From NCBI GenBank assembly GCA_030746635.1, contig JASLMH010000038.1:1-32133 (forward strand): a stretch of 32,133 nucleotides of DNA, given 5' to 3'. A program made the position numbers and the translations under genes. The stretch's first letter is position 1; each line of letters begins with the position of its first letter. The notes beneath the pieces are model-generated. The model was given only the letters and a program-made list of their open reading frames with translations. It ran no database searches and had not been told where the DNA came from. The stretch comes from Alphaproteobacteria bacterium. Its GTDB lineage: Bacteria; Pseudomonadota; Alphaproteobacteria; GCA-2731375. Positions 14,760 through 23,303 of the stretch are shown here, piece by piece.

Positions 14760-17700
14760 TTATTCAGCCGCCTGCGGCGTCGCCGCCGCCGCCCGCTTGC
14801 GGTCCCGTTCCACCACGCCCGAGATCAAGCTCAGCAGCGGCGGAATGATCAACAGGGTCAGCACCGCCGACAGCGACAGGCCGCCCAGCACCACCGAACC
14901 CAGGCCACGATACAATTCCGATCCCGCGCCTGGGAAGACCACCAGTGGCAGCATGCCGAACACGCTGGTCAGCGTGGACATGAAGATCGGCCGGATGCGG
15001 TTGCGCACGGCCTCGATGATCGCCTCGTCCACCCCCAGGTCCTCGTTGCGTACCAGGAACAGGGTCTGGTGCACCAGTAGAATGGCATTGTTGACGACGA
15101 TGCCGATCAGGATGACGAAGCCCAACATGGTCAGCATGTCCAGCGGCTGGAAGGTATAGGTGTTCAACAGCACCAGGCCGGCGACACCGCCGGCGGTGGC
15201 CAGCGGCACCGACAGCATGATGATCAGCGGATAGAGGAAACTCTCGAACAGCACCGCCATCACCAGATAGACGATGATCACCGCCACCACCAGATCGACC
15301 ACCAGATGGTCCCAGGCGGCGGTCAACTTGTCCGCCGTGCCCGACATGTTCAGCCGCACGCCCCGCGGCAGGCCTTCTTGCCGCAAGCTGTCGATCACCG
15401 CGTCCTGCAGCACCTCCATCGCCGACTCCAGCGGCAGTTCGGCCCGCGGCCGCACCTCCAGGGTGACCGTGCGCACCCGTTCGACGTGGCGGATTTCGGT
15501 CGGTCCGGCGGTGACCTTGATCTCGGCCAGCGAACTGGCCGGCACGATGGTGCCGGAACGGGTCACCACCGGCAGGCTGCCGATGCCCTGGGTGGTGGCG
15601 ATCCTGTTGTCCGGACCCATCACCATCAGGTCGATGCGCCGGCCGTCGACGGTGATCTCGGCCACCCGGATGCCGTCGTTGAAGGTATCGACGGTCTGCG
15701 CCAATTCGCGGGCGGTGACGCCGCTGTCGGCCAGGCGCACCGGATCGGGGATCACCCGGACTTCCGGCGCGCCCAGTTCCAGGCCCGGTTTCGGCCGGAA
15801 CTGGTTGCCCTCGCGCAGCGGCAGCACCTTGGTGATCTTGCGCGCCGCCCGTTTGGCGACGTCCAGCACTTCCTCCAGATCGGGGCCCGAGACGTCCAGG
15901 TTGACGGTACGGCCGCCGCCGATCCCGCGGCCGAACAGGGAGCGCTTGCTCATGAACCCATAGGTGCCCGGTTCCTTGAAGATCGGCCGCCGCAGCACCG
16001 GGATCAACTCGTCGACCCGCTTGGGCTCGACCGAGGAGGCGCCGACGAAGGTGCTGGCGCGAGCCGCGACGAAGAAGAAATTCTCGATCTTCGGCGGTTG
16101 CCCGGGCACCGGCTCGGGGCCGGTCTCCGTGGACCAGAGGGGGCGGACCTCGGCCTCCAGTTCCTTGGCGATCGCCGTGGTGGTGTCCAGGTTATAGCCC
16201 GGCGGCGGCAGGATCACCCCGAAGATCAGGTTGCGGTTGCCATCCGGCAGATAATCCAGTTTCGGCAGGAAGGCCCAGGTGGCGAGCGCGCCGGCGCCGC
16301 ACAGGGTGACGACCACCGTGATGGCCAGGGATCGGCTGCGCACCACGCGCCGGGTGAAGCCGATGATGGCGGCGCTGAACATCCGGGCGAAACCGTCGAT
16401 GCCGGGCAGGCGCAAGGGATTTTGCAGGCTGCGCGCCCGGTCCGACAGCAGGCGTTGCGCGAGGGCCGGGATCACGGTGATCGAAACCACCAGCGACAGC
16501 AGCACCGAGACCGAGATGGCGACGGCGATGTCACGGAACAGCTGCCCGACCTCCAGCTTCATCACCAGGATCGGCACGAACACCAGGACGGTGGTCAGGG
16601 CCGAGACTAGGATCGCCCCCCAGACCTGTTGCGCGCCCAGATAGGCCGCCTGGGCCGGTTCGGTGCCGGCTTGCCGGTGCCGATAGACGTTCTCCAGCAC
16701 CACGATGGCGGCGTCCACCACCATGCCGACGGCGAAGGCGATGCCGGCCAGGGAAATCACGTTCAGCGAACGCCCCAACGCCGCCATGGCGACGAAGGCG
16801 CCGACCACCGAAACCGGAATGGCCAGCGAGATCACCAGGGTGGCACGGGCCGAACGCAGGAACAGCAACAGGACCACCGCCGCCAGGATGCCGCCGACGA
16901 CGATATTGTTCTGCACCAGGCGGATCGCCGAATTGATGTACACCGTTTCGTCATAGACCTGGCTGATGGTCAGGTCGTGGGCCGGCAGGATCTCCTCGGC
17001 CAGTTCGCGGATCGCCTTGTGGATGCCATCCATGACCTCGATGACATTGGCGCCGGCGTCGCGGATCGTGTTGACCGCCAGCGACGGCCGGCCGAGGTGG
17101 CGGATATGGGCGGTCGGGTCTTTATGGGCGAAGTCGACGGTGGCGATGTCGCCGATGGTGACGCGGCCGACCCGGCCGGTGGCATCGTCGGTTTCCGAGC
17201 GCACCAGGACGGCGGCCACCTGTTCGGGAGTGGTGAACTCGCCTTCCGTGCGGACCACGTAGCGGCGCTTGCCCTCGACCACGTCGCCGCCCGACATCGA
17301 GGTGTTGGCGGCCCGCAAGGCGGCCACCACGTGCGGCACGGTCAGGCCGTAGCGGGCCATCTTCTGCGGGTCGATGACGATGCGCAATTCCCGCTCGCTG
17401 CCGCCGTAGGCGTTGACCCGCGAGACGCCGGGCACCCGTTCCAGGCGATCGCGGATGATGTCGTCGGTCAGATCGCCGTAGGTGTGGATGGACCTATCGT
17501 TGCCCTTCGCCCGATCGATGATGTACCAGCCGATCGGATTGTCGTCCGAGCTCGAGGTGCGGATGGTCGGCTCGTCCGCCTCGTCCGGATAGCCGGTGAC
17601 CCGGTCCAGGCGATTGGCGACCAGCAACAGCGCCCGATCCATGTTTTGGTGAATCTCGAACTCCAGCACCACGCGAGCCCGGCCGTCCTCGGAGCGGCTG

Positions 17701-17942
17701 GTGATTTCGGTGACCCCCGGCAGGCCCTTCAGGGCCTCTTCCTGACGGTTGACGATTTCCCGCTCGATCTCCGCCGGCGCCGCGCTGCGCCAATAAGTCT
17801 GGATGGTCAGCACCGGCCGGCGCACGTCCGGGGTCAGCTGGATGGGGATGGTTTGCAAGGCCAGCAGACCGAACAGCACCACCATCATCACCGCGGCGAT
17901 CACCGCGATCGGCCGGTTGATGGAAAGGCGGATGAGGTTCAT
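14760..17942 (-). CDS. RND-family efflux transporter, inner-membrane pump subunit
   Basis: The 1060-residue protein has the two-fold repeated RND layout: TM1 (PIAVIAAVMMVVLFGLLAL), a large periplasmic loop, TM2-6, then TM7, a second large loop and TM8-12 near the C-terminus. The first loop begins at PIQLTPDVRRPVLTIQTYW. The TM4 relay region reads GMVVDAAIVVLENVYRH, so the first Asp of the AcrB-type Asp pair is present and the second is Ala. This resembles HAE-1-type drug/solvent exporters more than metal exporters of the CzcA type, but the cargo is unknown. It works with the membrane-fusion protein encoded upstream; no outer-membrane factor gene is in the window. A palindromic element lies between the two genes. 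Confidence 0.92.
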   Translation of the reverse strand: MNLIRLSINRPIAVIAAVMMVVLFGLLALQTIPIQLTPDVRRPVLTIQTYWRSAAPAEIEREIVNRQEEALKGLPGVTEITSRSEDGRARVVLEFEIHQNMDRALLLVANRLDRVTGYPDEADEPTIRTSSSDDNPIGWYIIDRAKGNDRSIHTYGDLTDDIIRDRLERVPGVSRVNAYGGSERELRIVIDPQKMARYGLTVPHVVAALRAANTSMSGGDVVEGKRRYVVRTEGEFTTPEQVAAVLVRSETDDATGRVGRVTIGDIATVDFAHKDPTAHIRHLGRPSLAVNTIRDAGANVIEVMDGIHKAIRELAEEILPAHDLTISQVYDETVYINSAIRLVQNNIVVGGILAAVVLLLFLRSARATLVISLAIPVSVVGAFVAMAALGRSLNVISLAGIAFAVGMVVDAAIVVLENVYRHRQAGTEPAQAAYLGAQQVWGAILVSALTTVLVFVPILVMKLEVGQLFRDIAVAISVSVLLSLVVSITVIPALAQRLLSDRARSLQNPLRLPGIDGFARMFSAAIIGFTRRVVRSRSLAITVVVTLCGAGALATWAFLPKLDYLPDGNRNLIFGVILPPPGYNLDTTTAIAKELEAEVRPLWSTETGPEPVPGQPPKIENFFFVAARASTFVGASSVEPKRVDELIPVLRRPIFKEPGTYGFMSKRSLFGRGIGGGRTVNLDVSGPDLEEVLDVAKRAARKITKVLPLREGNQFRPKPGLELGAPEVRVIPDPVRLADSGVTARELAQTVDTFNDGIRVAEITVDGRRIDLMVMGPDNRIATTQGIGSLPVVTRSGTIVPASSLAEIKVTAGPTEIRHVERVRTVTLEVRPRAELPLESAMEVLQDAVIDSLRQEGLPRGVRLNMSGTADKLTAAWDHLVVDLVVAVIIVYLVMAVLFESFLYPLIIMLSVPLATAGGVAGLVLLNTYTFQPLDMLTMLGFVILIGIVVNNAILLVHQTLFLVRNEDLGVDEAIIEAVRNRIRPIFMSTLTSVFGMLPLVVFPGAGSELYRGLGSVVLGGLSLSAVLTLLIIPPLLSLISGVVERDRKRAAAATPQAAE

Positions 17943-17963
17943 CGGAATTCCGCCACTGGGCCG

Positions 17964-18095
17964 CTAGCGCGTGTCGCGTTTAGTTGGAGTCACCGAGCCA
18001 CCCGCTCCCCCGTCCCAACCACCCATGGAATGGTACCCATCGAGGGTGGTTGGGACGGGGGAGCGGGTGGCTGGGATCGCACGCGACATCCGCTA
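17964..18095. repeat. Dispersed palindromic element, copy 2
   Basis: Perfect inverted arms of 29 bases (17996-18024 and 18044-18072) enclose a 19-base loop with GGTACC at its centre. Twenty-eight bases of the arms are identical to copy 1. The left outer flank (33 bases, starting CTAG) matches copy 1 at 22 positions and the right outer flank at about 18 of 24. The right end carries the TAG stop codon of the membrane-fusion gene, and TAGCGG (minus-strand reading) occurs at both ends. It sits between the two RND subunit genes within one transcript. Confidence 0.9.
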
Positions 18096-19196
18096 AAACC
18101 TTACTGGCTGTCCCGGAAACAGCCTTTCGTTGCCGCGGACGACGACGATCTCGCCGGGCTTCAAGCCGTTCTGCACTACGAACCGGCCGCCGACCGCGTC
18201 ACCGATGGCGATCTTGCGGGGGCTGGCCTTGCCGTCCTTGACCACGAACACCATGTTGCCGCCGCGCCGGTTGAGGATGGCGTCCTTGTGTACCGATACC
18301 ACGTCGTGCGGGGCGCTGATCGGGATGTCGGCGGTGACGCTCTGGTTGGTGGCCAGGCGGCCCCGCAGCTTGCCCAGGTCGGCCGTGAAACGCACCGCCC
18401 TGGTCCGGGTCATCGGGTTTTCCTGCGGCACCACGGCCCGGACCTCGGCCTGGACGGTGGCGCCATTGATCTGCACCCGGATCGAGGCGCCGGGGCGCAG
18501 GCCGCCGATGCGCTCGGCCGGGACATCGGCCTCGACTTCCAGTTCGCTGTCGTCGACCAGCGTCACCACCGGTTGGCCGATGCCAAGGAAAGCACCCGCC
18601 TCGGTGTGGCGCTGGGTGACGACGCCGGGGAAGGGCGCGCGGATCTGGGCATATTCCAGGTCGATCTCGGCCAGGCGCAAATCGGCCCGGGCTCGCTTCA
18701 GGCGGGCCTTGGCCTCGGCCACCTGGCTGTTCAACATCGCCCCTTCCTGCCGCTTGTCGGCATACTGCGCCTGACGGAAGGCGGCCGATTTGTTCTTGCG
18801 CAGGCGTTCCAGGCGGCGCAGTTCCTGGTTCTTGATCACCAACTGGGTTTGACGCGAGGCCAGTTCGGCCTGACGCTCGCTGACGTCGGCGGCCTTGCGC
18901 TCGCGCTCCCAGCGCAGGCGTTCGCGCACCAGCACGGCCACCACCTGATCCTTGGCGACCCGGTCGCCGACCTCGACCCGCAACTCGCCCACCGGCCCCC
19001 CCACCCGGGCCGCCACGACGCCGAAGCGCCGCGCCACCAGGCGGCCGATCACCGGGAAGGTCTGCGAGACCACCTCGGTGCGGACCTCGTCGACGCCGAC
19101 CAGGGCGGCGTTCTGCGCCCGGACGCCGGAGGTTGGCACCACGACGAGCATCATCGCCGCCGCGCACGACAACAAAAAACTTCGCCGCCGCATCAT
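18093..19196 (-). CDS. RND efflux membrane-fusion (periplasmic adaptor) protein
   Basis: From the ATG at 19196 the protein has 367 residues. A signal peptide (MMRRRSFLLSCAAAMMLVVV, cut near GVRAQ) is followed by a first half-lipoyl motif (GGPVGELRVEVGDRVAKDQ) and a long coiled coil (about 90-160: RERLRWERERKAADVSERQ). The second lipoyl half comes next (YAQIRAPFPGVVTQRHTEAGAF), then a beta-barrel domain and the C-terminal membrane-proximal domain (VVQNGLKPGEIVVVRGNERL). It bridges the inner-membrane pump to an outer-membrane channel. The track start at 19262 is a TTG before the signal peptide and is not chosen. The stop codon is at the edge of the palindromic element. Confidence 0.88.
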   Translation of the reverse strand: MMRRRSFLLSCAAAMMLVVVPTSGVRAQNAALVGVDEVRTEVVSQTFPVIGRLVARRFGVVAARVGGPVGELRVEVGDRVAKDQVVAVLVRERLRWERERKAADVSERQAELASRQTQLVIKNQELRRLERLRKNKSAAFRQAQYADKRQEGAMLNSQVAEAKARLKRARADLRLAEIDLEYAQIRAPFPGVVTQRHTEAGAFLGIGQPVVTLVDDSELEVEADVPAERIGGLRPGASIRVQINGATVQAEVRAVVPQENPMTRTRAVRFTADLGKLRGRLATNQSVTADIPISAPHDVVSVHKDAILNRRGGNMVFVVKDGKASPRKIAIGDAVGGRFVVQNGLKPGEIVVVRGNERLFPGQPVRF

Positions 19197-19294
19197 CGGA
19201 CCGGCGCTGCCGATATCATCAACATCATGCCGCAACGTGGCATCGCCTGCCGGCGGTTTCAAGCCATCTGATGACCCGAAGCGGCGGTGATGGG

Positions 19295-21136
19295 TCAGCC
19301 GATGCGATCGGCGGGGAAATGCAGGGTCGCCGTGGTGCCCTTGCCGGGCTCGCTTTCCAGGACCAGACGGCCACCGTGCAGGCCGGCGATGGCGTTGGTG
19401 ATGGCCAGGCCCAGACCCAGGCCGCCGTGGGGTCGGCTGGGGGTGTCGTCGAGTTGCGAGAAGGTGCGCCGAGCGTGGTCGAGTTCGCTTTTGGTCATGC
19501 CGATGCCGTTGTCGCGGACGTACAGCTCCAGGCCGCGCAGCGGTAGGCGGCGGGCGCCGAACTCGATCTCGCCGCCGGCGTCGGTGAACTTCACGGCATT
19601 GGTGACCAGGTTGTGCAGCATCTGCTTGACCTTCGGCATATCGCCGATCAGGGGCGGCAGGTCGGCCGGCAGGCTGTTGACGACGGCGATGCTCTTGATC
19701 GCCGCCCGTTGCGCCACCATCGTGATCGTGGCGTCGACGCAGGCGGCGATGTCGACCTCGCCCTCGGAGATCCGCAACTCGCCGCCTTCCGCCCGGGCCA
19801 TGTCCAGAATGTCGTTGATGATGGTCAGCAGATCATGGCCGGACTGGTTGATCGCGGTCAGAAAGGAATGACGCTCCGGCTCGGTCAGGCGTTCACTGTC
19901 GCCGCCGCCCAGCACGTCCGAGAAGCCGATGATGGCGTTCAACGGGGTGCGCAGTTCATGGCTGGCGTTGGCCAGGAACTGGGTTTTCGCCCGGTTGGCG
20001 ATTTCGGCTCCCTCCTTGGCCCGCAGCAACTCCCGCTCGGCCCCCTTGCGCTCGCTGATGTCGGCCATCGAGCCGGCGATGCGATAGGGGGTGGCGGTGG
20101 AATCGCGCAAGGCCAGGGCCCGGTCGCAGATCCAGCGGATTTCGCCGTCGCCGTGCCGCACCCGGTATTCCAGATCGAGGATGCGGCTGTTGCCGTCCAT
20201 GTGCTGCTGCCAGGCGGCGTCATAGCTCGGCCGGTCTTCGGCGTGGATGGCCGCCAGCCAGTCCTCGCGCCGAAAGTGGGCCGGATCGCCGTCGAAGCCG
20301 ATGATGGCGAGCACGCGGGGCGAGATGTAGAAGCTGCGGCTGCGCAGGTCCAAATCCCACAGGCCTTCGTTGGAGGCCTGTGAGACCAGGGTGTAGCGCT
20401 CCTGGGCGTCGCGCAGCTCGCGCTCCTTGGTCTTCAGTTTCGTGACGTCGCGAACGGCGGTCAGGGTGCCGCCGTCCTCGCAATGTTCGTCGACGATTTC
20501 GTATTCCAATCCGTCGATGGCGCGATGTTCCGGCATGTTGCCGATCCAGTGACGATTCCGGCGCTGCTGGAACCAGTCCGATGGGGCCGCCTGCGGTGCA
20601 TAGTCGGACTCGATCTCGGCGGCCAGCACGCTATCGAAGTGCACGCCGGGCCGCAGGCGATCATCGAGGCGGTCGAAAATCCGCCGGTAGGCGGCGTTGC
20701 AGAAAACCAGGTTGTCGTCACCATCCCAAAGCGCGACGCCGTCGGGCAGGCGGTCGAGCATGCCTTGATACAACCGAGGGCCGGCTGCGGCTTCACCGAT
20801 CGCTGCCGCGCCCGGTGGCGCGGTTCGCGCCCGCGTCCGGCCAGGCCGCAACGAGCGACGCACCGCCAGGGCCGAGGTCGCCGACAGCAGCAGGCCGGTG
20901 CCGCAGAACAGCAACAGCAGGGCGATCGGCACGGTCTCGCCGTGTATCGGCGGCGCGACCACGGCGGCCAGGCCGGTCAAGACGGCACCGAGGCCGAAGA
21001 CCAACAGCGTCACCCGCCTGACCACCGGCGCCGACGGGCCCGCCGGCGCTTCGGCGGCGGCCACCGTCGGCAAAGGCTTGGCGGCAACGGATCGACTTTC
21101 GTCCCCCCGATCACGCTGCGCCACCCAACTCGACAT
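19295..21136 (-). CDS. Membrane sensor histidine kinase with two PAS domains
   Basis: From the ATG at 21136 (AAGGA upstream) the protein has 613 residues. It has two membrane spans (about 41-62 and 69-92) with hardly any periplasmic loop, a PAS domain (about 122-235: [19 protein letters not shown]) and a second PAS/PAC domain (about 245-365: [19 protein letters not shown]). The HisKA domain follows ([19 protein letters not shown], phospho-acceptor H393), then the HATPase_c domain (N-box [12 protein letters not shown]1 RDNGIGM, G2 GGLGLGLAI). The short membrane loop suggests that signals are sensed in the membrane or by the PAS pockets. No response regulator is adjacent. The gene is 98 bases upstream of the RND adaptor gene on the same strand and might regulate it or be co-transcribed. 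Confidence 0.9.
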   Translation of the reverse strand: MSSWVAQRDRGDESRSVAAKPLPTVAAAEAPAGPSAPVVRRVTLLVFGLGAVLTGLAAVVAPPIHGETVPIALLLLFCGTGLLLSATSALAVRRSLRPGRTRARTAPPGAAAIGEAAAGPRLYQGMLDRLPDGVALWDGDDNLVFCNAAYRRIFDRLDDRLRPGVHFDSVLAAEIESDYAPQAAPSDWFQQRRNRHWIGNMPEHRAIDGLEYEIVDEHCEDGGTLTAVRDVTKLKTKERELRDAQERYTLVSQASNEGLWDLDLRSRSFYISPRVLAIIGFDGDPAHFRREDWLAAIHAEDRPSYDAAWQQHMDGNSRILDLEYRVRHGDGEIRWICDRALALRDSTATPYRIAGSMADISERKGAERELLRAKEGAEIANRAKTQFLANASHELRTPLNAIIGFSDVLGGGDSERLTEPERHSFLTAINQSGHDLLTIINDILDMARAEGGELRISEGEVDIAACVDATITMVAQRAAIKSIAVVNSLPADLPPLIGDMPKVKQMLHNLVTNAVKFTDAGGEIEFGARRLPLRGLELYVRDNGIGMTKSELDHARRTFSQLDDTPSRPHGGLGLGLAITNAIAGLHGGRLVLESEPGKGTTATLHFPADRIG

Positions 21137-21239
21137 ACAAATGTCCTTCCGTGCGGGCGGCGTGTCGCCACGCCGCCCGAAATTCATTGCCCTCCAGCAC
21201 AAGTCTTTGCGATCGCGTCTATTTTTTTCAGAATAAGAC

Positions 21240-21254
21240 GAACGAATTCCTAAC
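21240..21254. promoter_or_regulatory. Possible LexA (SOS) box, one mismatch
   Basis: GAAC-N7-TAAC here reads on the minus strand as GTTA-N7-GTTC. The alphaproteobacterial LexA site is GTTC-N7-GTTC, so seven of eight defined bases match with the right spacing. It is 50 bases before the SRAP start codon. A GCCGCC-AAAA-GGCGGC hairpin (21265-21280) lies between. Confidence 0.3.
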
Positions 21255-21304
21255 AAACGTTAACGCCGCCAAAAGGCGGCGCGCCCGACGTGGTATCATC
21301 GGGG

Positions 21305-22006
21305 ATGTGTGGCCGCTACAGCCTAACCTCGCCGGAAGAGGCCATGCGCCGGCTGTTCGACATCCAGGCCGGCGATATCGGTCCGCCGCGGTACAACCTC
21401 GCGCCGTCGCAACTGGCGCCGGTGGCGCGCCGGGAAAGCGCCGACGGCCCGGTGCTGGCACGACTGATGCGCTGGGGCCTGGTGCCCGGCTGGGCCCGCG
21501 ACGAGAGCATCGGCCAGCGCCTGATCAACGCCCGCAGCGAGACCGCGGCCGAGAAACCGTCATTCCGCGCCGCCTTTCGGCAACGCCGTTGTCTGGTGCC
21601 GGCCGACGGCTTCTACGAATGGCGCAATCTCGGCAGCCGCAAGCAGCCGTACTGGATCTCCCGCCCGGAGGGCGAGCCGTTCGCCATGGCCGGATTGTGG
21701 GAAAGCTGGCGGCGCGACGACGGCCCCGAACTCTTGACCTTCACCATCCTGACCACCGAGGCGACGGAGGATCTGCGCCCGATACACCACCGCATGCCGG
21801 TGATCCTGCCGCCCGAGGCGCACGCGGCATGGCTCGATCAGGCGGAGACGCCGTCGGCGGAGCTGTTCGTGTCCGGGCGGGCGCCGGAATTGCGGCCAAG
21901 GGCGGTTTCGACCCACGTCAACCGGCCGGCCAACGATGACGCCGAGTGCCTGCGTCCCCTGGACGGCGAGGCGCCGGTGGCCGGTACCCAGCCACGATTG
22001 CTATGA
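21305..22006 (+). CDS. yedK: SRAP-domain protein (YedK/HMCES-type abasic-site DNA crosslinker)
   Basis: The 233-residue protein begins MCGRYSL, so C2 becomes the new N-terminus after Met removal and can form the thiazolidine crosslink with abasic sites in single-stranded DNA. The other active-site residues of E. coli YedK have counterparts here: N75 (INARSET), E105 (DGFYEWR) and a His at 161/162 (PIHHRMPVIL). YNLAPSQ at 30-36 is also conserved. The family protects abasic sites during replication and often sits near SOS genes. The track start at 21290 would hide the catalytic Cys, so the ATG at 21305 is required. It converges on the MFS gene with a 6-base overlap of the two stops (CTATGA). Confidence 0.92.
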   Translation: MCGRYSLTSPEEAMRRLFDIQAGDIGPPRYNLAPSQLAPVARRESADGPVLARLMRWGLVPGWARDESIGQRLINARSETAAEKPSFRAAFRQRRCLVPADGFYEWRNLGSRKQPYWISRPEGEPFAMAGLWESWRRDDGPELLTFTILTTEATEDLRPIHHRMPVILPPEAHAAWLDQAETPSAELFVSGRAPELRPRAVSTHVNRPANDDAECLRPLDGEAPVAGTQPRLL

Positions 22007-23197
22007 CGGTGCCGGCGGTTTCCGCTCGACCAGCCCCAGCAGCAGTGCCAGGCAGAGGCCCAGGCCGCCGCAGGCGAGGATCAGGCCATGGCTGTCCGAC
22101 CACGCCCCGGCTGGGCCGATCGCCAGGGCCATGGCCGGCGGCCCGATCAGGCTGCCGATGTTGGCGCTCTGCACCACCACGCCGTTGAAGCTGCCCAGCA
22201 TGCCCGGGCTCGGCGCGTGGGCGGCGGCGGCCGCCAGCACCGAGCCGGGTAGCAAACCGCCGCAGAAGTTGAACAGGAAGGCCAGGGGCAGCTTCCACTC
22301 GACGGCCACCGCCTCGGCGAAGATGCCGGTGGCGCAGGCCATCATCAGCACGAAAGCCGAGCCGATCAGCAGCCAGCGCCGGGCACCGCGGTGCAGCAAC
22401 AGGGCGGTCAGCAGGCCGCCCACGGCATTGCCGGCGACCACCAGGGCGGTGGCCGGGCCGGCCTGGCCCGGGCTCAGCCCCAGCACCTCGACCAGATAGC
22501 TGGGCAGCCAGGCGGTCACGGCGAAAAACTGAATGGCGTAAAGGGTGAAACAGCCGCCCAACAGCAATGGCGCCGGGCGCGTCAGGGCCGTCAGCAGATC
22601 GCGCAGGCGCAGGCCGGTCCCGGCCATCGGCACGGCCGGCCAGCGCCGGGGCGCCGTCAGGTACCCCGCCGGCAACAGGCAAACCGCCGCCAGGGCCGCC
22701 GCCGCCAGCCAGACGCCGCGCCAGCCGGCCCCATCGGCGATCCATGGCGCCGTCAGCATCGCCAGGGCGATGCCCGCCGGCATATAGGTGCCCCAGGCGC
22801 CCAACGCGAAATCCCGATGCCGCGGCGCCGTGGCGGCGGCGATCAGCCGGGGCGCCGAGACCACGCAGGCCAGGAAGGCGACGCTTTCCAGTATGCGCGC
22901 GCCCAGCAGCCAGCCGGCGCTCGTCGCCAGGGCGCCGACCACGCCGGTCACCGCCAGGCCCGCCAGACCGGCCAGCAGCACCCGGCGGGCGCCCAGGCGG
23001 TCGGTCAGGGCGCCGCCGGCGATGCCGAAGATCGCGCCGGTGAGGTTGAACAACGAGGCCAGCCAGCCGGCACCGACCAGCGACAGCGCCATTTCCGCGC
23101 GCAGCAGATTGATCAAGGGCGGCACCTTGCCGACCTGGACGCCGGCGACGATGCCGGCGCCGATGGCCAGGATGACGATGCCCCAACGCGTTTTCAT
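22001..23197 (-). CDS. MFS transporter (CynX/NimT-like)
   Basis: This is a roughly 398-residue major-facilitator protein with about 12 hydrophobic spans, starting MKTRWGIVILAIGAGIVAG. The loop 2-3 signature is present as GGALTDRLGARRVLLAG and the cytoplasmic side of the second half is seen around LLHRGARRWLLIG. Sequence style (PPLINLLRAEMALSLVGAGWL) resembles the cyanate/nitroimidazole (CynX) branch, but the substrate is not known. The ATG at 23197 is preferred; a GTG at 23215 is possible. It is divergent from the lactonase-like/DUF1989/acetamidase set, so import or export of an amide or related nitrogen compound is a reasonable inference. Confidence 0.82.
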   Translation of the reverse strand: MKTRWGIVILAIGAGIVAGVQVGKVPPLINLLRAEMALSLVGAGWLASLFNLTGAIFGIAGGALTDRLGARRVLLAGLAGLAVTGVVGALATSAGWLLGARILESVAFLACVVSAPRLIAAATAPRHRDFALGAWGTYMPAGIALAMLTAPWIADGAGWRGVWLAAAALAAVCLLPAGYLTAPRRWPAVPMAGTGLRLRDLLTALTRPAPLLLGGCFTLYAIQFFAVTAWLPSYLVEVLGLSPGQAGPATALVVAGNAVGGLLTALLLHRGARRWLLIGSAFVLMMACATGIFAEAVAVEWKLPLAFLFNFCGGLLPGSVLAAAAAHAPSPGMLGSFNGVVVQSANIGSLIGPPAMALAIGPAGAWSDSHGLILACGGLGLCLALLLGLVERKPPAPS

Positions 23198-23303
23198 ACT
23201 TTGAACCAAATGCACCAGGACGCCTTTCGACCCGGCCGAGCCGATGAATTAACGGGAAACCGTGGGTGGTGGCCAGCCCGTTTTCCCACCTACAATGCGT
23301 GCC

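Noticed and set aside
16629-19271. 880-aa plus-strand ORF across the RND adaptor, palindrome and pump genes
   Set aside because: It is antisense to two well-recognised genes and has low-complexity, His/Asp/Gly-rich sequence typical of GC-rich shadow frames; it only stays open because of high GC at third positions.
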